Counted from the first letter of the stretch, positions 1 through 5,725 are shown. The stretch is 5,848 nt of DNA from an uncultured Clostridia bacterium (GCA_947177545.1 CAMWVF010000081.1:1-5848); one strand, 5' to 3'. The notes: a model not told the origin generated them from the sequence alone. Translations and numbers: made by a program.

Positions 1-55
1 GGAATGGTGTATACTGTAAATATAAAAAGGGCGCACCGACGAACGGCTGCTCCCC
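1..55 (+). repeat. Left copy of 55-bp perfect inverted repeat (antitoxin end of toxin-antitoxin module 1)
   Basis: Bases 1-55 are the exact reverse complement of 5794-5848; identity stops after the CCCC at 52-55. The repeat contains a -10 box (TATACT, 10-15) and the first ~34 nt of the RNA expected from it, so it is best read as the promoter and 5' half of an antisense RNA rather than a transposon end. It runs to the window edge and probably continues outside. Confidence 0.95.
10..15 (+). promoter_or_regulatory. Antitoxin RNA 1 promoter, -10 box
   Basis: TATACT at 10-15 is one mismatch from the sigma-A -10 consensus. It is preserved in all three copies of this element (10-15, 3488-3493, and 5834-5839 on the minus strand). 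Transcription would start near 22. The -35 box would lie to the left of the window and cannot be checked. Confidence 0.6.
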
Positions 56-118
56 GTGGTTTTGGGTTAAAGTTTTAAAATAACCGCCGACTTTGGTAGA
101 GCTGGGCGGTTATTACTT
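22..118 (+). ncRNA. Putative type I antitoxin antisense RNA 1
   Basis: An RNA starting near 22 would run convergently against the toxin transcript that covers roughly 296 down to 75. Its 5' end can fold into an imperfect hairpin: GGG 29-31 with CCC 52-54, GCA 33-35 with TGC 48-50, CCG 36-38 with CGG 44-46, loop ACGAA. It then passes through the shared stem at 79-113. The 3' end is uncertain because the T-tract after that stem is poor (ATTACTTTG). Read-through could continue to the terminator at 334-357, giving an RNA of about 335 nt antisense to the whole toxin gene. The txpA/ratA-type role is inferred from layout. Confidence 0.55.
79..113. terminator. Shared terminator hairpin of toxin 1 and antitoxin RNA 1
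   Basis: AATAACCGCC (79-88) pairs perfectly with GGCGGTTATT (104-113) around a 15-nt loop. On the minus strand the stem is followed by TTTT-AAAAC, and on the plus strand by ACTTTG, so both T-tracts are weak. The same CCGCC/GGCGG core occurs in the second module (5743-5775), where the T-tracts are better. Confidence 0.65.
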
Positions 119-121
119 TGT

Positions 122-220
122 CTATTTCCGTTTTCTAAACAAATAATAGCAAAGGGTGACAAGTCCGATCAACATAGAGGTATACAGGAACAAGTCCGAA
201 AACGTAACATATGTAACCAT
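122..220 (-). CDS. Small hydrophobic membrane peptide, probable type I toxin 1
   Basis: The product is 32 residues. A short polar N-terminus (MVTYVTFSD) precedes one predicted membrane helix of about residues 10-28 (LFLYTSMLIGLVTLCYYLF), and the peptide ends in the basic tail RKRK. This is the usual form of type I toxins of the TxpA/BsrG and 'putative holin-like toxin' kind, which insert in the inner membrane; the family assignment is from form, not a search. I chose the ATG at 218-220 because AAAGGGGG lies 9 nt upstream (230-237) and because the matching start is used in the second module. A longer reading frame upstream to 334 would translate through the promoter and leader and is unlikely. 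FSD near the N-terminus and the lysine-rich tail are shared with the 29-residue peptide at 5636-5725; the rest differs. The antisense RNA from the left edge would keep it silent. Confidence 0.72.
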   Translation of the reverse strand: MVTYVTFSDLFLYTSMLIGLVTLCYYLFRKRK

Positions 221-229
221 ATTATCACA

Positions 230-251
230 CCCCCTTTCGGATTGAAAGGGG
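230..251 (-). promoter_or_regulatory. Shine-Dalgarno-sequestering hairpin of toxin 1 mRNA
   Basis: On the minus strand CCCCTTT (245-251) pairs with AAAGGGG (231-237) around a 7-nt loop. The 3' arm is the ribosome binding site of the toxin, so the folded leader should hide it. The equivalent hairpin in module 2 keeps the stem exactly and changes the loop in sequence and length (10 nt). Confidence 0.75.
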
Positions 252-280
252 AACAGCCGTCCGCCGTAGTGGTGCGCTTT
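245..280 (-). repeat. 36-bp constant leader box of toxin 1, identical to 5574-5609
   Basis: Read on the minus strand this box starts AAAGCGCACC and ends GTTCCCCTTT, and matches 5574-5609 at all 36 positions. It lies in the 5' untranslated region and ends in the anti-Shine-Dalgarno arm. It also resembles the antitoxin 5' end (GCGCACC, then ACGGCTG and TCCCC), which makes it partly complementary to the toxin transcript's own distal tail. Confidence 0.9.
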
Positions 281-282
281 TT

Positions 283-296
283 GCAGATAAATCCGC
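283..296 (-). other. 5'-terminal hairpin of toxin 1 mRNA
   Basis: On the minus strand GCGGAT-TT-ATCTGC folds into a six-pair stem with one G.U pair. The start predicted from the -10 box is about 296, so the hairpin would be at the very 5' end. Module 2 has the same hairpin with a G-C pair in place of the G.U (5556-5569). Such 5' structures are known to stabilise toxin mRNAs; that role here is inferred. Confidence 0.5.
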
Positions 297-302
297 GATA
301 TT

Positions 303-331
303 ATAATACTATATTTTTCAACATTTGTCAA
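303..331 (-). promoter_or_regulatory. Toxin 1 promoter (sigma-A type)
   Basis: On the minus strand a perfect -35 box TTGACA (326-331) is followed after 17 bp by TATTAT (303-308). The same pair of hexamers at the same spacing drives the second module (5505-5533), which strongly supports both. Confidence 0.85.
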
Positions 332-333
332 CA

Positions 334-357
334 CCGTGCCAAGGCATGGCGTTTTTT
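334..357 (+). terminator. Plus-strand terminator behind the toxin 1 promoter
   Basis: CCGTGC (334-339) pairs with GCATGG (344-349) with one G.U, loop CAAG, followed by CG and six T (352-357). It works only in the plus direction. The only plus-strand promoter seen to its left is that of antitoxin RNA 1, so it probably stops antisense read-through before the gene at 482. Confidence 0.6.
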
Positions 358-419
358 ATTTTGTACAATAATTGCAATTTTTTTGCCATAAAAAACTGTA
401 TAAAATATTAAAAAAATAT

Positions 420-448
420 TTGACTATTTATCAATTTTATGTTAAAAT
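420..448 (+). promoter_or_regulatory. Promoter of the LacI-like/GGDEF gene
   Basis: TTGACT (420-425), a 17-bp spacer and TAAAAT (443-448) preceded by TGT (440-442, extended -10). The surrounding 360-450 is very AT-rich, possibly acting as an UP element. Start near 455 gives a leader of about 27 nt, too short for a riboswitch. An AAATATT/AATATTT inverted repeat (403-409, 415-421) abuts the -35 box. Confidence 0.75.
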
Positions 449-481
449 ATATGTATATATCTAAAATCAGGGGGCTTAAAA

Positions 482-2377
482 ATGTTTAATGGCAAAAAAA
501 TTATTGCTGTTTGTATACCGCGAGTTTTCGACCCCGCTTCTTTTGAGTATTTGCAGCTTTTGAACAGCCGTGCCGTGAACTCGGGTTATACCCTTTTTGC
601 GTATCAGTCCAACACCGATTTCGGCGTGTACACCACCAACCGCCGCAACGATGTGGGCGAAAGCTATATTTTCGACCTTATCGACTACGATATTATCGAC
701 GGCATGGTGATTTTCAGCGAGCTTATCAAGGATAAGGAGCTTAGCCAAAAAGCTGCCGCCGCCGCTGTCGGCAGGGGCATTCCCGTTGTGACTGTGGAGT
801 ACCCTCTCGACGGCTGCATAAATGCCAGGTACGACTACAGCGACTGCTTTGAAAAAATCGTGCGGCACGTTATCGTTGACCACGGTCTTACCAAGGTTAA
901 TTTTATTGCGGGAATCGAGGGAAACACATTCTCAGAGGAACGCCACGACGTTTATAAAAAAGTCCTCGCCGAGCAGGGTATACCCTACGACCCCGAACGC
1001 GTTGGCTACGGTCAGTTCTGGGATATGCCCACCCGTGAGGTAATGGAGAAATTCCTCGCCGACGGCAAGGAGCTTCCGGAAGCAATTATTTGCAGCAACG
1101 ACGTTATGGCTATGACCGCCTGCAAGGTCATTTCGGAACACGGGTACTCAGTTCCGAGGGACATTATCGTTACGGGCTTCGACGGTATTTACGACGAGCG
1201 TTTCCACACCCCGCGGCTAACCACCTGCTGCAACAACCGTCACGAAATGGTGGAGCGGATAGTTTCCGCAATAGACGATTCCATAAACGGCAGAGAAGTT
1301 TCCAAAGAGATAGTTATCGACTTTGAAATGGTGCTTTCACAGTCCTGCGGCTGCGGAGAAAATGCTGTTGCGGATTCATATTCTATACTCACCGAAATGA
1401 ACCACAGACTCAATAAATATCAGTACAGCACAGGGGCAATGTCAAACCATATGTCCCTCATAAGCAGCGTAAAAGACCCTGCGCTTATCATTGACAGCCT
1501 TTCCAAGGACGAGGACTTTTTTGAGACCTGCTGCTGTCTTAATTCCGACGCCCTTTCCCCTAAAAGCGGAATCGTTGATATGGACAGCGACGTCCCCTTT
1601 ACAGATGAAATGCTTATGATCTTCAGGGGACACTATACCGACCCCAGTAAGGAAGTAGTCCGCTTCAGCAGAAAAATGATAATGCCCGAATTTGATAAAT
1701 ACATAAATATGGACGTGCCGATAATTTTCACGGTGATACATTATTTTGACATACCCCTCGGCTACCTTTGCATTAACAGGGATATGAGCCTGCTGTCATA
1801 CGAGCGTATACCCCAGGTGGCGGACGTTTACGGCAACGGCTTCGGCAACGTCAGAATGTACACCGCAATGGAGCGGCTCTATACATATGACCCGCTTACC
1901 GAGCTGTACAACCGCCGCGGATTTTATCAGCTTATAGTGCCGAAATTTGAAAAGGCTCTTAAATCGAAAAATAAAATTATTGCAATTGTTTCCGCCGATC
2001 TTGACGGTCTTAAAGGCATTAACGACACCTACGGTCATTATGAGGGGGACAACGCAATAAAGGTCGCCGCAGACGCTTTAAAGTGCGCCGCCGTGAACGA
2101 TGAGATATGTGCACGGTTCGGCGGAGACGAGTTTGTGGTGGCGGGAGTTATCGGCAAGGAGGAGGGCTATGCCGAAGGCTTTAAAAAACGTGTGAAAGCG
2201 TACATTGACGAATATAACAAAACAAGCGGCAAGCCTTATACGGTTGCCGCAAGCATAGGCATAACCTGCACCGTCCCCGACGGCTCAACGGTGGATGACC
2301 TGATAAAGGCGTCGGACGACCTTATGTACGCCGATAAGGCAACAAGAAAGATAGTCCGCAGCAGGGCAAGGTATTAG
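482..2377 (+). CDS. LacI-like periplasmic-binding-fold sensor fused to GGDEF diguanylate cyclase
   Basis: The 631-residue product has three parts. Residues ~5-285 look like the sugar-binding half of LacI/GalR regulators (IIDGMVIFSE at 71-80, ICSNDVMAMTA at 203-213, IIVTGFDGIYDERFHTPRLT at 228-247) but no helix-turn-helix and no signal peptide precede it, so sensing should be cytoplasmic. Residues ~286-460 are an unassigned linker domain, perhaps GAF-like, containing SCGC (288-291) and CCC (350-352). Residues ~468-631 are a GGDEF domain: DPLTELYNRRGF (470-481), SADLDGLKGIND (504-515), intact GGDEF (547-551). Active-site residues appear complete, so synthesis of c-di-GMP from two GTP is likely. 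The RxxD inhibitory site before GGDEF is absent. AGGGGG (469-474) lies 7 nt before the ATG. Its stop codon overlaps that of convergent hemW. The ligand is unknown. Confidence 0.9.
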   Translation: MFNGKKIIAVCIPRVFDPASFEYLQLLNSRAVNSGYTLFAYQSNTDFGVYTTNRRNDVGESYIFDLIDYDIIDGMVIFSELIKDKELSQKAAAAAVGRGIPVVTVEYPLDGCINARYDYSDCFEKIVRHVIVDHGLTKVNFIAGIEGNTFSEERHDVYKKVLAEQGIPYDPERVGYGQFWDMPTREVMEKFLADGKELPEAIICSNDVMAMTACKVISEHGYSVPRDIIVTGFDGIYDERFHTPRLTTCCNNRHEMVERIVSAIDDSINGREVSKEIVIDFEMVLSQSCGCGENAVADSYSILTEMNHRLNKYQYSTGAMSNHMSLISSVKDPALIIDSLSKDEDFFETCCCLNSDALSPKSGIVDMDSDVPFTDEMLMIFRGHYTDPSKEVVRFSRKMIMPEFDKYINMDVPIIFTVIHYFDIPLGYLCINRDMSLLSYERIPQVADVYGNGFGNVRMYTAMERLYTYDPLTELYNRRGFYQLIVPKFEKALKSKNKIIAIVSADLDGLKGINDTYGHYEGDNAIKVAADALKCAAVNDEICARFGGDEFVVAGVIGKEEGYAEGFKKRVKAYIDEYNKTSGKPYTVAASIGITCTVPDGSTVDDLIKASDDLMYADKATRKIVRSRARY

Positions 2378-3438
2378 CATAGTCCTAAAAAAATAATTAT
2401 CTGATTTGAAACAAGACAGCCTTTAGGCGTAAGCATGAAGCTGTCTTTTTCTTTTTTCATAAGTCCTTTTTGCACAAGTACCTCCGCATTTTGGCAAGCG
2501 GTTTCCGGCAAGGAATTTGCTGCAATCCCCTCCTTAGTGAGCCGCAGGGCAAGCATGGCTTTTTCACTTTCGCTGCCGCCCTTTTCAAGGTGGACTTTTT
2601 CCTGCAATTCCGCAGAAATAAATTCAGCAATATTTTTTGGACAGCAGTAACGCTCCCCGTTTACAAAGCTGTGGGCGGCGGACCCTATGCCGTAATATTC
2701 CTCACAATGCCAGTACTTTAAATTGTGCCTGCACTCAAAGCCAGCCCTTGCGAAGTTGGAAATTTCGTACTGCTCAAAGCCCATAGCTTCCAACTTTTCC
2801 GCGGCAAAAAGGTACATCTCCGCCATCATATCGTCGTCAGGGATTTGGGCAAGCAGGCTTTCGTCACGGGCAAGTGGCGTGCCCTCCTCCACCTTCAGCA
2901 TATACGCCGAAACATGGGTAAGGGGGAGATTCCCCAATACATCAAGGCTTTGGGACAGGCTTTCTTTAGACTGCCCTGAGACTGCAAGCATAAGGTCTGC
3001 GCTGATATTTTCAAAGCCGACAGCGTGCGCGGAATTTATCACCGAAATTGCCTCAGCGGAGGAATGACGCCTCCCCAGCATCTTCAATTCCATATCACAA
3101 AAGGACTGCACCCCGAATGACAGGCGGTTCACGCCGACATTGCGTATCTCTCCGAGATAATTTCCGGTAACACTGTTTGGGTTGCACTCCATTGAAATTT
3201 CCGCATTTGGAGAAATTTTTACTGCGGACAGTATTTGGGAAATCTGCTCCGCAGAAAGAAGCGAGGGAGTTCCCCCGCCGAAATAAATAGTATCAAAATT
3301 TTCGTCTATTGCGGAAATATTCCGCAGGACTGCTTTTGTGTAACCGTCCGCAAGAGACAAGTCTGTCACCGAATAAAAATCACAGTAGCGGCATTTACTC
3401 ACGCAGAACGGGACGTGGATATATAAGCCTTTGGGCAT
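2374..3438 (-). CDS. hemW: HemW-type radical SAM protein (coproporphyrinogen oxidase-like haem chaperone)
   Basis: The 354-residue product begins MPKGLYIHVPFC and carries the radical-SAM cluster motif CxxxCxxC (C12, C16, C19), which binds a 4Fe-4S cluster and S-adenosylmethionine. Other family marks are GGGTPS (54-59), YEISNFA (224-230), CRHNLKYW (236-243) and a C-terminal LTPKGCLVSNQ (336-346). HemW was long annotated as oxygen-independent coproporphyrinogen oxidase; characterised members transfer haem. The start at 3438 has AAAGGAG (3445-3451) 6 nt upstream; an in-frame extension to 3516 would read into the solo repeat and is rejected. It follows lepA, as in Bacillus, but with a ~180-bp gap holding a terminator and the solo repeat. 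No convincing own promoter was found, so it may rely on read-through from lepA. The length is slightly below the usual ~375. Confidence 0.93.
   Translation of the reverse strand: MPKGLYIHVPFCVSKCRYCDFYSVTDLSLADGYTKAVLRNISAIDENFDTIYFGGGTPSLLSAEQISQILSAVKISPNAEISMECNPNSVTGNYLGEIRNVGVNRLSFGVQSFCDMELKMLGRRHSSAEAISVINSAHAVGFENISADLMLAVSGQSKESLSQSLDVLGNLPLTHVSAYMLKVEEGTPLARDESLLAQIPDDDMMAEMYLFAAEKLEAMGFEQYEISNFARAGFECRHNLKYWHCEEYYGIGSAAHSFVNGERYCCPKNIAEFISAELQEKVHLEKGGSESEKAMLALRLTKEGIAANSLPETACQNAEVLVQKGLMKKEKDSFMLTPKGCLVSNQIIIFLGLC
2413..2450 (+). terminator. Terminator of the GGDEF gene, inside the hemW coding region
   Basis: AAGACAGC (2413-2420) pairs with GCTGTCTT (2440-2447), followed by a T-tract (2446-2450), one C and six more T. 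It lies 36 nt past the GGDEF stop, within the last ~25 codons of hemW on the other strand, where its T-tract encodes lysines. The GGDEF mRNA tail would be antisense to the hemW 3' end. Confidence 0.75.
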
Positions 3439-3487
3439 GGCGTACTCCTTTAATAATGTTTTTGAAATTGGCATTGACGAGATGGTG

Positions 3488-3493
3488 TATACT
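3488..3493 (+). promoter_or_regulatory. -10 box of the solo antitoxin copy
   Basis: ATGGTGTATACT (3482-3493) matches the edge repeats and keeps TATACT. No -35 box at normal spacing is visible: TTGAAA (3462-3467) is 20 bp away and TTGGCA (3468-3473) is 14 bp away. Activity is therefore doubtful unless the equivalent edge promoters also lack a -35. Confidence 0.4.
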
Positions 3494-3499
3494 ATTAAA

Positions 3500-3617
3500 C
3501 ATAAAAGGGAACGCACCGATGAACGGCTTGCTCTCCGCAGCTTTAATTTATAATAACCGCCGCTGCTTTTTTGTGGTTCTTATTACTAAAAGTCCCCTTA
3601 TTAACAGGGGACTTTTT
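3500..3617 (+). ncRNA. Solo (orphan) antitoxin-like RNA between hemW and lepA
   Basis: From 3482 to about 3537 this resembles the antitoxin end of the two edge modules (AACGCACCGATGAACGG against GGCGCACCGACGAACGG), with scattered differences. The 5' hairpin core is kept: GCA/TGC, CCG/CGG, loop ATGAA instead of ACGAA. A degraded AATAACCGCC stem follows (3552-3561, with GGTTCTTATT at 3575-3584), then a strong terminator at 3588-3617. There is no toxin reading frame, leader box or toxin promoter here. It could be an RNA of about 118 nt acting in trans, or a decaying remnant. Confidence 0.45.
3588..3617. terminator. Bidirectional terminator after lepA and the solo RNA
   Basis: AAAAGTCCCCT (3588-3598) pairs perfectly with AGGGGACTTTT (3606-3616), loop of 7 nt. 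Five T follow on the plus strand, and CTTTTAG on the minus strand directly after the lepA stop at 3620-3622. It should end lepA transcripts at least partly, which separates hemW from the lepA promoter. Confidence 0.85.
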
Positions 3618-3619
3618 AT

Positions 3620-5425
3620 TTACTCATCAAGCTTTAACACAGCCATAAACGCCTCCTGCGGTACTTCCACAGTACCCAGCTTGCGCATACGCTTTTTACC
3701 CTCTTTTTGTTTTTCAAGCAGCTTTTTCTTTCTGGTAATATCGCCGCCGTAGCACTTGGCGAGAACGTCCTTGCGCATTGCCTTGACAGTCTCTCGTGCA
3801 ATAATTTTTCCTCCGATAGCCGCTTGTATAGGTACTTCAAAAAGCTGGCGTGGAATGTTGTCCTTAAGCTTTTCTGCAATCTTTCTTGCCCTGCCGTAAG
3901 CGTTATCTGCGTGGACGATAAAGGAAAGAGCGTCCACAATATCGCCGTTGAGCATAATATCCAGCTTAACAAGTTTTGAAGGAACGTACCCCATCATCTC
4001 GTAGTCAAAAGAAGCGTATCCTTTTGTGCGGGACTTCAAAGCATCGAAAAAGTCGTACACAATTTCATTCAGCGGCAGTTCATAGTGAAGCTCCACGCGG
4101 GTCTCGTCAAGGTACTTCATATCCTTGAAAATGCCACGCCTGCCCTGACAAAGCTCCATGATATTTCCCACATAATCGTTGGGAGCAAGTATTGTCGCCT
4201 TTACCATAGGCTCTTCCGCAGAAGCTATGACCGCAGGTTCGGGGTAATTTGTCGGATTATCGATATAGACCGTTTCACCGTTTGTAAGATTTACCTTATA
4301 AATTACCGACGGCGCAGTTGTAACAAGGTCAAGATTATATTCACGTTCGAGACGTTCCTGAATAATTTCCATGTGGAGAAGTCCCAGAAATCCGCAGCGA
4401 AATCCGAAGCCCAAAGCGACAGAAGTCTCAGGCTCAAAGGAGAGGGACGCGTCGTTAAGCTGCAATTTTTCAAGAGCATCTCGGAGGTCGCCGTAACGTG
4501 CGCCGTCTGCGGGGTAAATTCCGCTGAAAACCATAGGATTTACTTCGCGGTAGCCTTTAAGAGGACTTTCGCAGGGGTTCTCCGCGTCGGTAACAGTGTC
4601 GCCCACACGGGTGTCCCCGATAGATTTTATGGAGGCGGTAATGTACCCAACCTCACCCGAATGGAGAACGCCCGCATTAACAAGGTCTGTGGCGCCCATG
4701 TACCCCGCTTCAACAACGGTAAATTCTGCGCCCGTTGCCATAAGACGGATTGTCTGTCCCGTTCTGACCTCGCCGTCAATAACGCGGACGTAAATAATTA
4801 CCCCTTTGTAGCTGTCATAGAAGCAGTCGAAAATCAAAGCCTGCAAGGGCTTATCGTTGTCTCCCTTTGGAGCGGGTATGTCCGTGACAATTCTTTCAAG
4901 AACCTCTTCAACATTGGTACCCATTTTGGCGGAAATCCTCGGCGCGTCCATTGCGGGAATACCGATAACGTTCTCAACCTCGGTGCAGACCCTTTCGGGG
5001 TCGGCGGAAGGCAAGTCTATCTTGTTCACAACGGGCATGACTTCAAGGTCGTTTTCAATGGCGAGATAAGTGTTGGCAAGGGTCTGCGCCTCGATGCCCT
5101 GAGAAGCGTCCACCACAAGGACAGCGCCCTCGCAGGCAACAAGAGAGCGTGAGACCTCGTAATTAAAGTCCACATGACCGGGAGTGTCAATGAGGTTGAA
5201 AACGTAGGTCTGACCGTCGTTTGCGGCGTAGTTGAGCCGTACTGCTCTTGCCTTTATGGTAATACCCCGCTCACGCTCGATATCCATGTTATCGAGGAGC
5301 TGTTCCTCCATATCACGCTTGGCGACGGTGGAGGTAAGCTCGAGAATGCGGTCGGCGAGGGTAGATTTTCCGTGGTCGATATGTGCGATAATGCAGAAAT
5401 TTCGTATATTTTCCTGATTGTACAA
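3620..5425 (-). CDS. lepA: Elongation factor 4 (LepA), ribosomal GTPase
   Basis: The 601-residue product is full length for LepA. GTPase motifs are intact: AHIDHGKST (14-22), RGITIKA (53-59), DTPGH (80-84), NKID (134-137) and SAK (165-167). [15 protein letters not shown] follows in the domain III region and the LepA-specific C-terminal domain ends with the lysine-rich stretch and [16 protein letters not shown]. It binds ribosomes in the cytoplasm and is reported to act in back-translocation and initiation or assembly of ribosomes. The start is TTG (5423-5425): AAGGAAG lies 7 nt upstream, the [11 protein letters not shown]-terminus fits the family, and the next Met is at residue 39, beyond the P-loop. 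It has its own promoter at 5456-5484 and ends in the hairpin at 3588-3617. Confidence 0.97.
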   Translation of the reverse strand: MYNQENIRNFCIIAHIDHGKSTLADRILELTSTVAKRDMEEQLLDNMDIERERGITIKARAVRLNYAANDGQTYVFNLIDTPGHVDFNYEVSRSLVACEGAVLVVDASQGIEAQTLANTYLAIENDLEVMPVVNKIDLPSADPERVCTEVENVIGIPAMDAPRISAKMGTNVEEVLERIVTDIPAPKGDNDKPLQALIFDCFYDSYKGVIIYVRVIDGEVRTGQTIRLMATGAEFTVVEAGYMGATDLVNAGVLHSGEVGYITASIKSIGDTRVGDTVTDAENPCESPLKGYREVNPMVFSGIYPADGARYGDLRDALEKLQLNDASLSFEPETSVALGFGFRCGFLGLLHMEIIQERLEREYNLDLVTTAPSVIYKVNLTNGETVYIDNPTNYPEPAVIASAEEPMVKATILAPNDYVGNIMELCQGRRGIFKDMKYLDETRVELHYELPLNEIVYDFFDALKSRTKGYASFDYEMMGYVPSKLVKLDIMLNGDIVDALSFIVHADNAYGRARKIAEKLKDNIPRQLFEVPIQAAIGGKIIARETVKAMRKDVLAKCYGGDITRKKKLLEKQKEGKKRMRKLGTVEVPQEAFMAVLKLDE

Positions 5426-5432
5426 GCTAACA

Positions 5433-5439
5433 CTTCCTT
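5433..5439 (-). promoter_or_regulatory. Ribosome binding site fixing the TTG start of lepA
   Basis: AAGGAAG on the minus strand, 7 nt before TTG. No ATG or GTG at useful distance competes with it. Confidence 0.8.
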
Positions 5440-5455
5440 AAAAACAGATACATTT

Positions 5456-5484
5456 ATTATAGCACACATTGGCGGCAATGTAAA
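5456..5484 (-). promoter_or_regulatory. lepA promoter
   Basis: On the minus strand TTTACA (5479-5484), a 17-bp spacer, then TATAAT (5456-5461) preceded by TGC (extended -10). The start would be near 5449, giving a short leader of about 24 nt. The -35 box overlaps the T-tract of the antisense terminator at 5482-5513. Confidence 0.85.
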
Positions 5485-5513
5485 GAAAAAGCTTGCCAAA
5501 ATAATTGACAAGC
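5482..5513 (-). terminator. Minus-strand terminator behind the toxin 2 promoter
   Basis: On the minus strand GCTTGTC (5507-5513) pairs with GGCAAGC (5491-5497), with one G.U, followed by TTTTTCTTT (5482-5490). It would stop antisense read-through from the right edge before lepA and mirrors the plus-strand terminator at 334-357. Its 5' arm overlaps the -35 box of the toxin 2 promoter. Confidence 0.65.
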
Positions 5514-5533
5514 GGCGAAAATTGTGTTATTAT
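5505..5533 (+). promoter_or_regulatory. Toxin 2 promoter (sigma-A type, extended -10)
   Basis: TTGACA (5505-5510), 17 bp, TATTAT (5528-5533), with TGT just before the -10. The hexamers and spacing are the same as in module 1. The start is predicted near 5540. Confidence 0.88.
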
Positions 5534-5539
5534 AGTATT

Positions 5540-5569
5540 GCGGATTCGCTCCGCGGCGGATTTATCCGC
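5540..5569 (+). other. Tandem 5' hairpins of toxin 2 mRNA
   Basis: GCGGA-TTCGC-TCCGC (5540-5554) is followed by GCGGAT-TT-ATCCGC (5556-5569). The second matches the single hairpin of module 1 (283-296); the first looks like a partial duplication. They lie at the predicted 5' end of the transcript. Confidence 0.5.
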
Positions 5570-5573
5570 AAAT

Positions 5574-5609
5574 AAAGCGCACCACTACGGCGGACGGCTG
5601 TTCCCCTTT
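5574..5609 (+). repeat. 36-bp constant leader box of toxin 2, identical to 245-280 (reverse strand)
   Basis: All 36 bases match the module 1 leader box, whereas flanking leader and coding bases differ. The box ends in the CCCCTTT arm that pairs with the ribosome binding site. Confidence 0.9.
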
Positions 5610-5627
5610 TATTTCACGTAAAGGGGG
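5603..5627 (+). promoter_or_regulatory. Shine-Dalgarno-sequestering hairpin of toxin 2 mRNA
   Basis: CCCCTTT (5603-5609) pairs with AAAGGGG (5620-5626), loop of 10 nt unrelated to the loop in module 1. The hidden AAAGGGGG lies 8 nt before the ATG at 5636. Confidence 0.75.
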
Positions 5628-5635
5628 TGGGTAAT

Positions 5636-5725
5636 ATGGAGATGAGTTTTTCTGATGTCATTTTGCTTCTGAATCTCATTGTAAATATTATCTCCCTTAC
5701 ATATAATCTCACAAAGAAAAAGTAA
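5636..5725 (+). CDS. Small hydrophobic membrane peptide, probable type I toxin 2
   Basis: The product is 29 residues and too short for ordinary ORF calling. A polar start (MEMSFSD) is followed by one predicted membrane helix at about residues 8-22 (VILLLNLIVNIISLT) and the tail KKK. It shares FSD, the central hydrophobic run, a tyrosine and the lysine tail with the 32-residue peptide of module 1, but most other residues differ. Start ATG follows AAAGGGGG at 8 nt; an internal ATG at codon 3 is a weaker alternative. Promoter, structured leader and terminator surround it, so it is a complete gene. The role as a membrane-acting toxin silenced by the convergent antisense RNA is inferred from form and from the known type I toxin layout. 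Confidence 0.72.
   Translation: MEMSFSDVILLLNLIVNIISLTYNLTKKK

Noticed and set aside
122..334. A 70-residue version of toxin 1
   Set aside because: The extra 38 codons run through the toxin promoter -10/-35, the leader box and the ribosome-site hairpin. The ATG at 218-220 has its own AAAGGGGG site and matches the start in module 2.
455..481. c-di-GMP riboswitch ahead of the GGDEF gene
   Set aside because: The predicted leader is only about 27 nt and contains no aptamer-like structure.
476..883. Minus-strand 135-codon frame opposite the GGDEF gene
   Set aside because: It is covered by a clear coding gene with domain matches; the product is low-complexity and unlike any known family.
2374..3516. 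HemW with a 26-residue N-terminal extension
   Set aside because: The extension lies in the solo repeat, has no ribosome site and does not resemble HemW. The start at 3438 has AAAGGAG and the normal family N-terminus.
3439..3587. A dedicated hemW promoter
   Set aside because: AT-rich hexamers occur on the minus strand (for example around 3545-3560) but none has a -35 partner at good spacing.
4085..5152. A 355-codon plus-strand reading frame
   Set aside because: It lies wholly inside lepA on the opposite strand, with no ribosome site and no recognisable domains. It is a shadow of lepA codon use.
5174..5575. Plus-strand 133-codon frame across the lepA start and toxin 2 promoter
   Set aside because: It overlaps lepA antisense and then crosses two promoters and a terminator, with no ribosome site.
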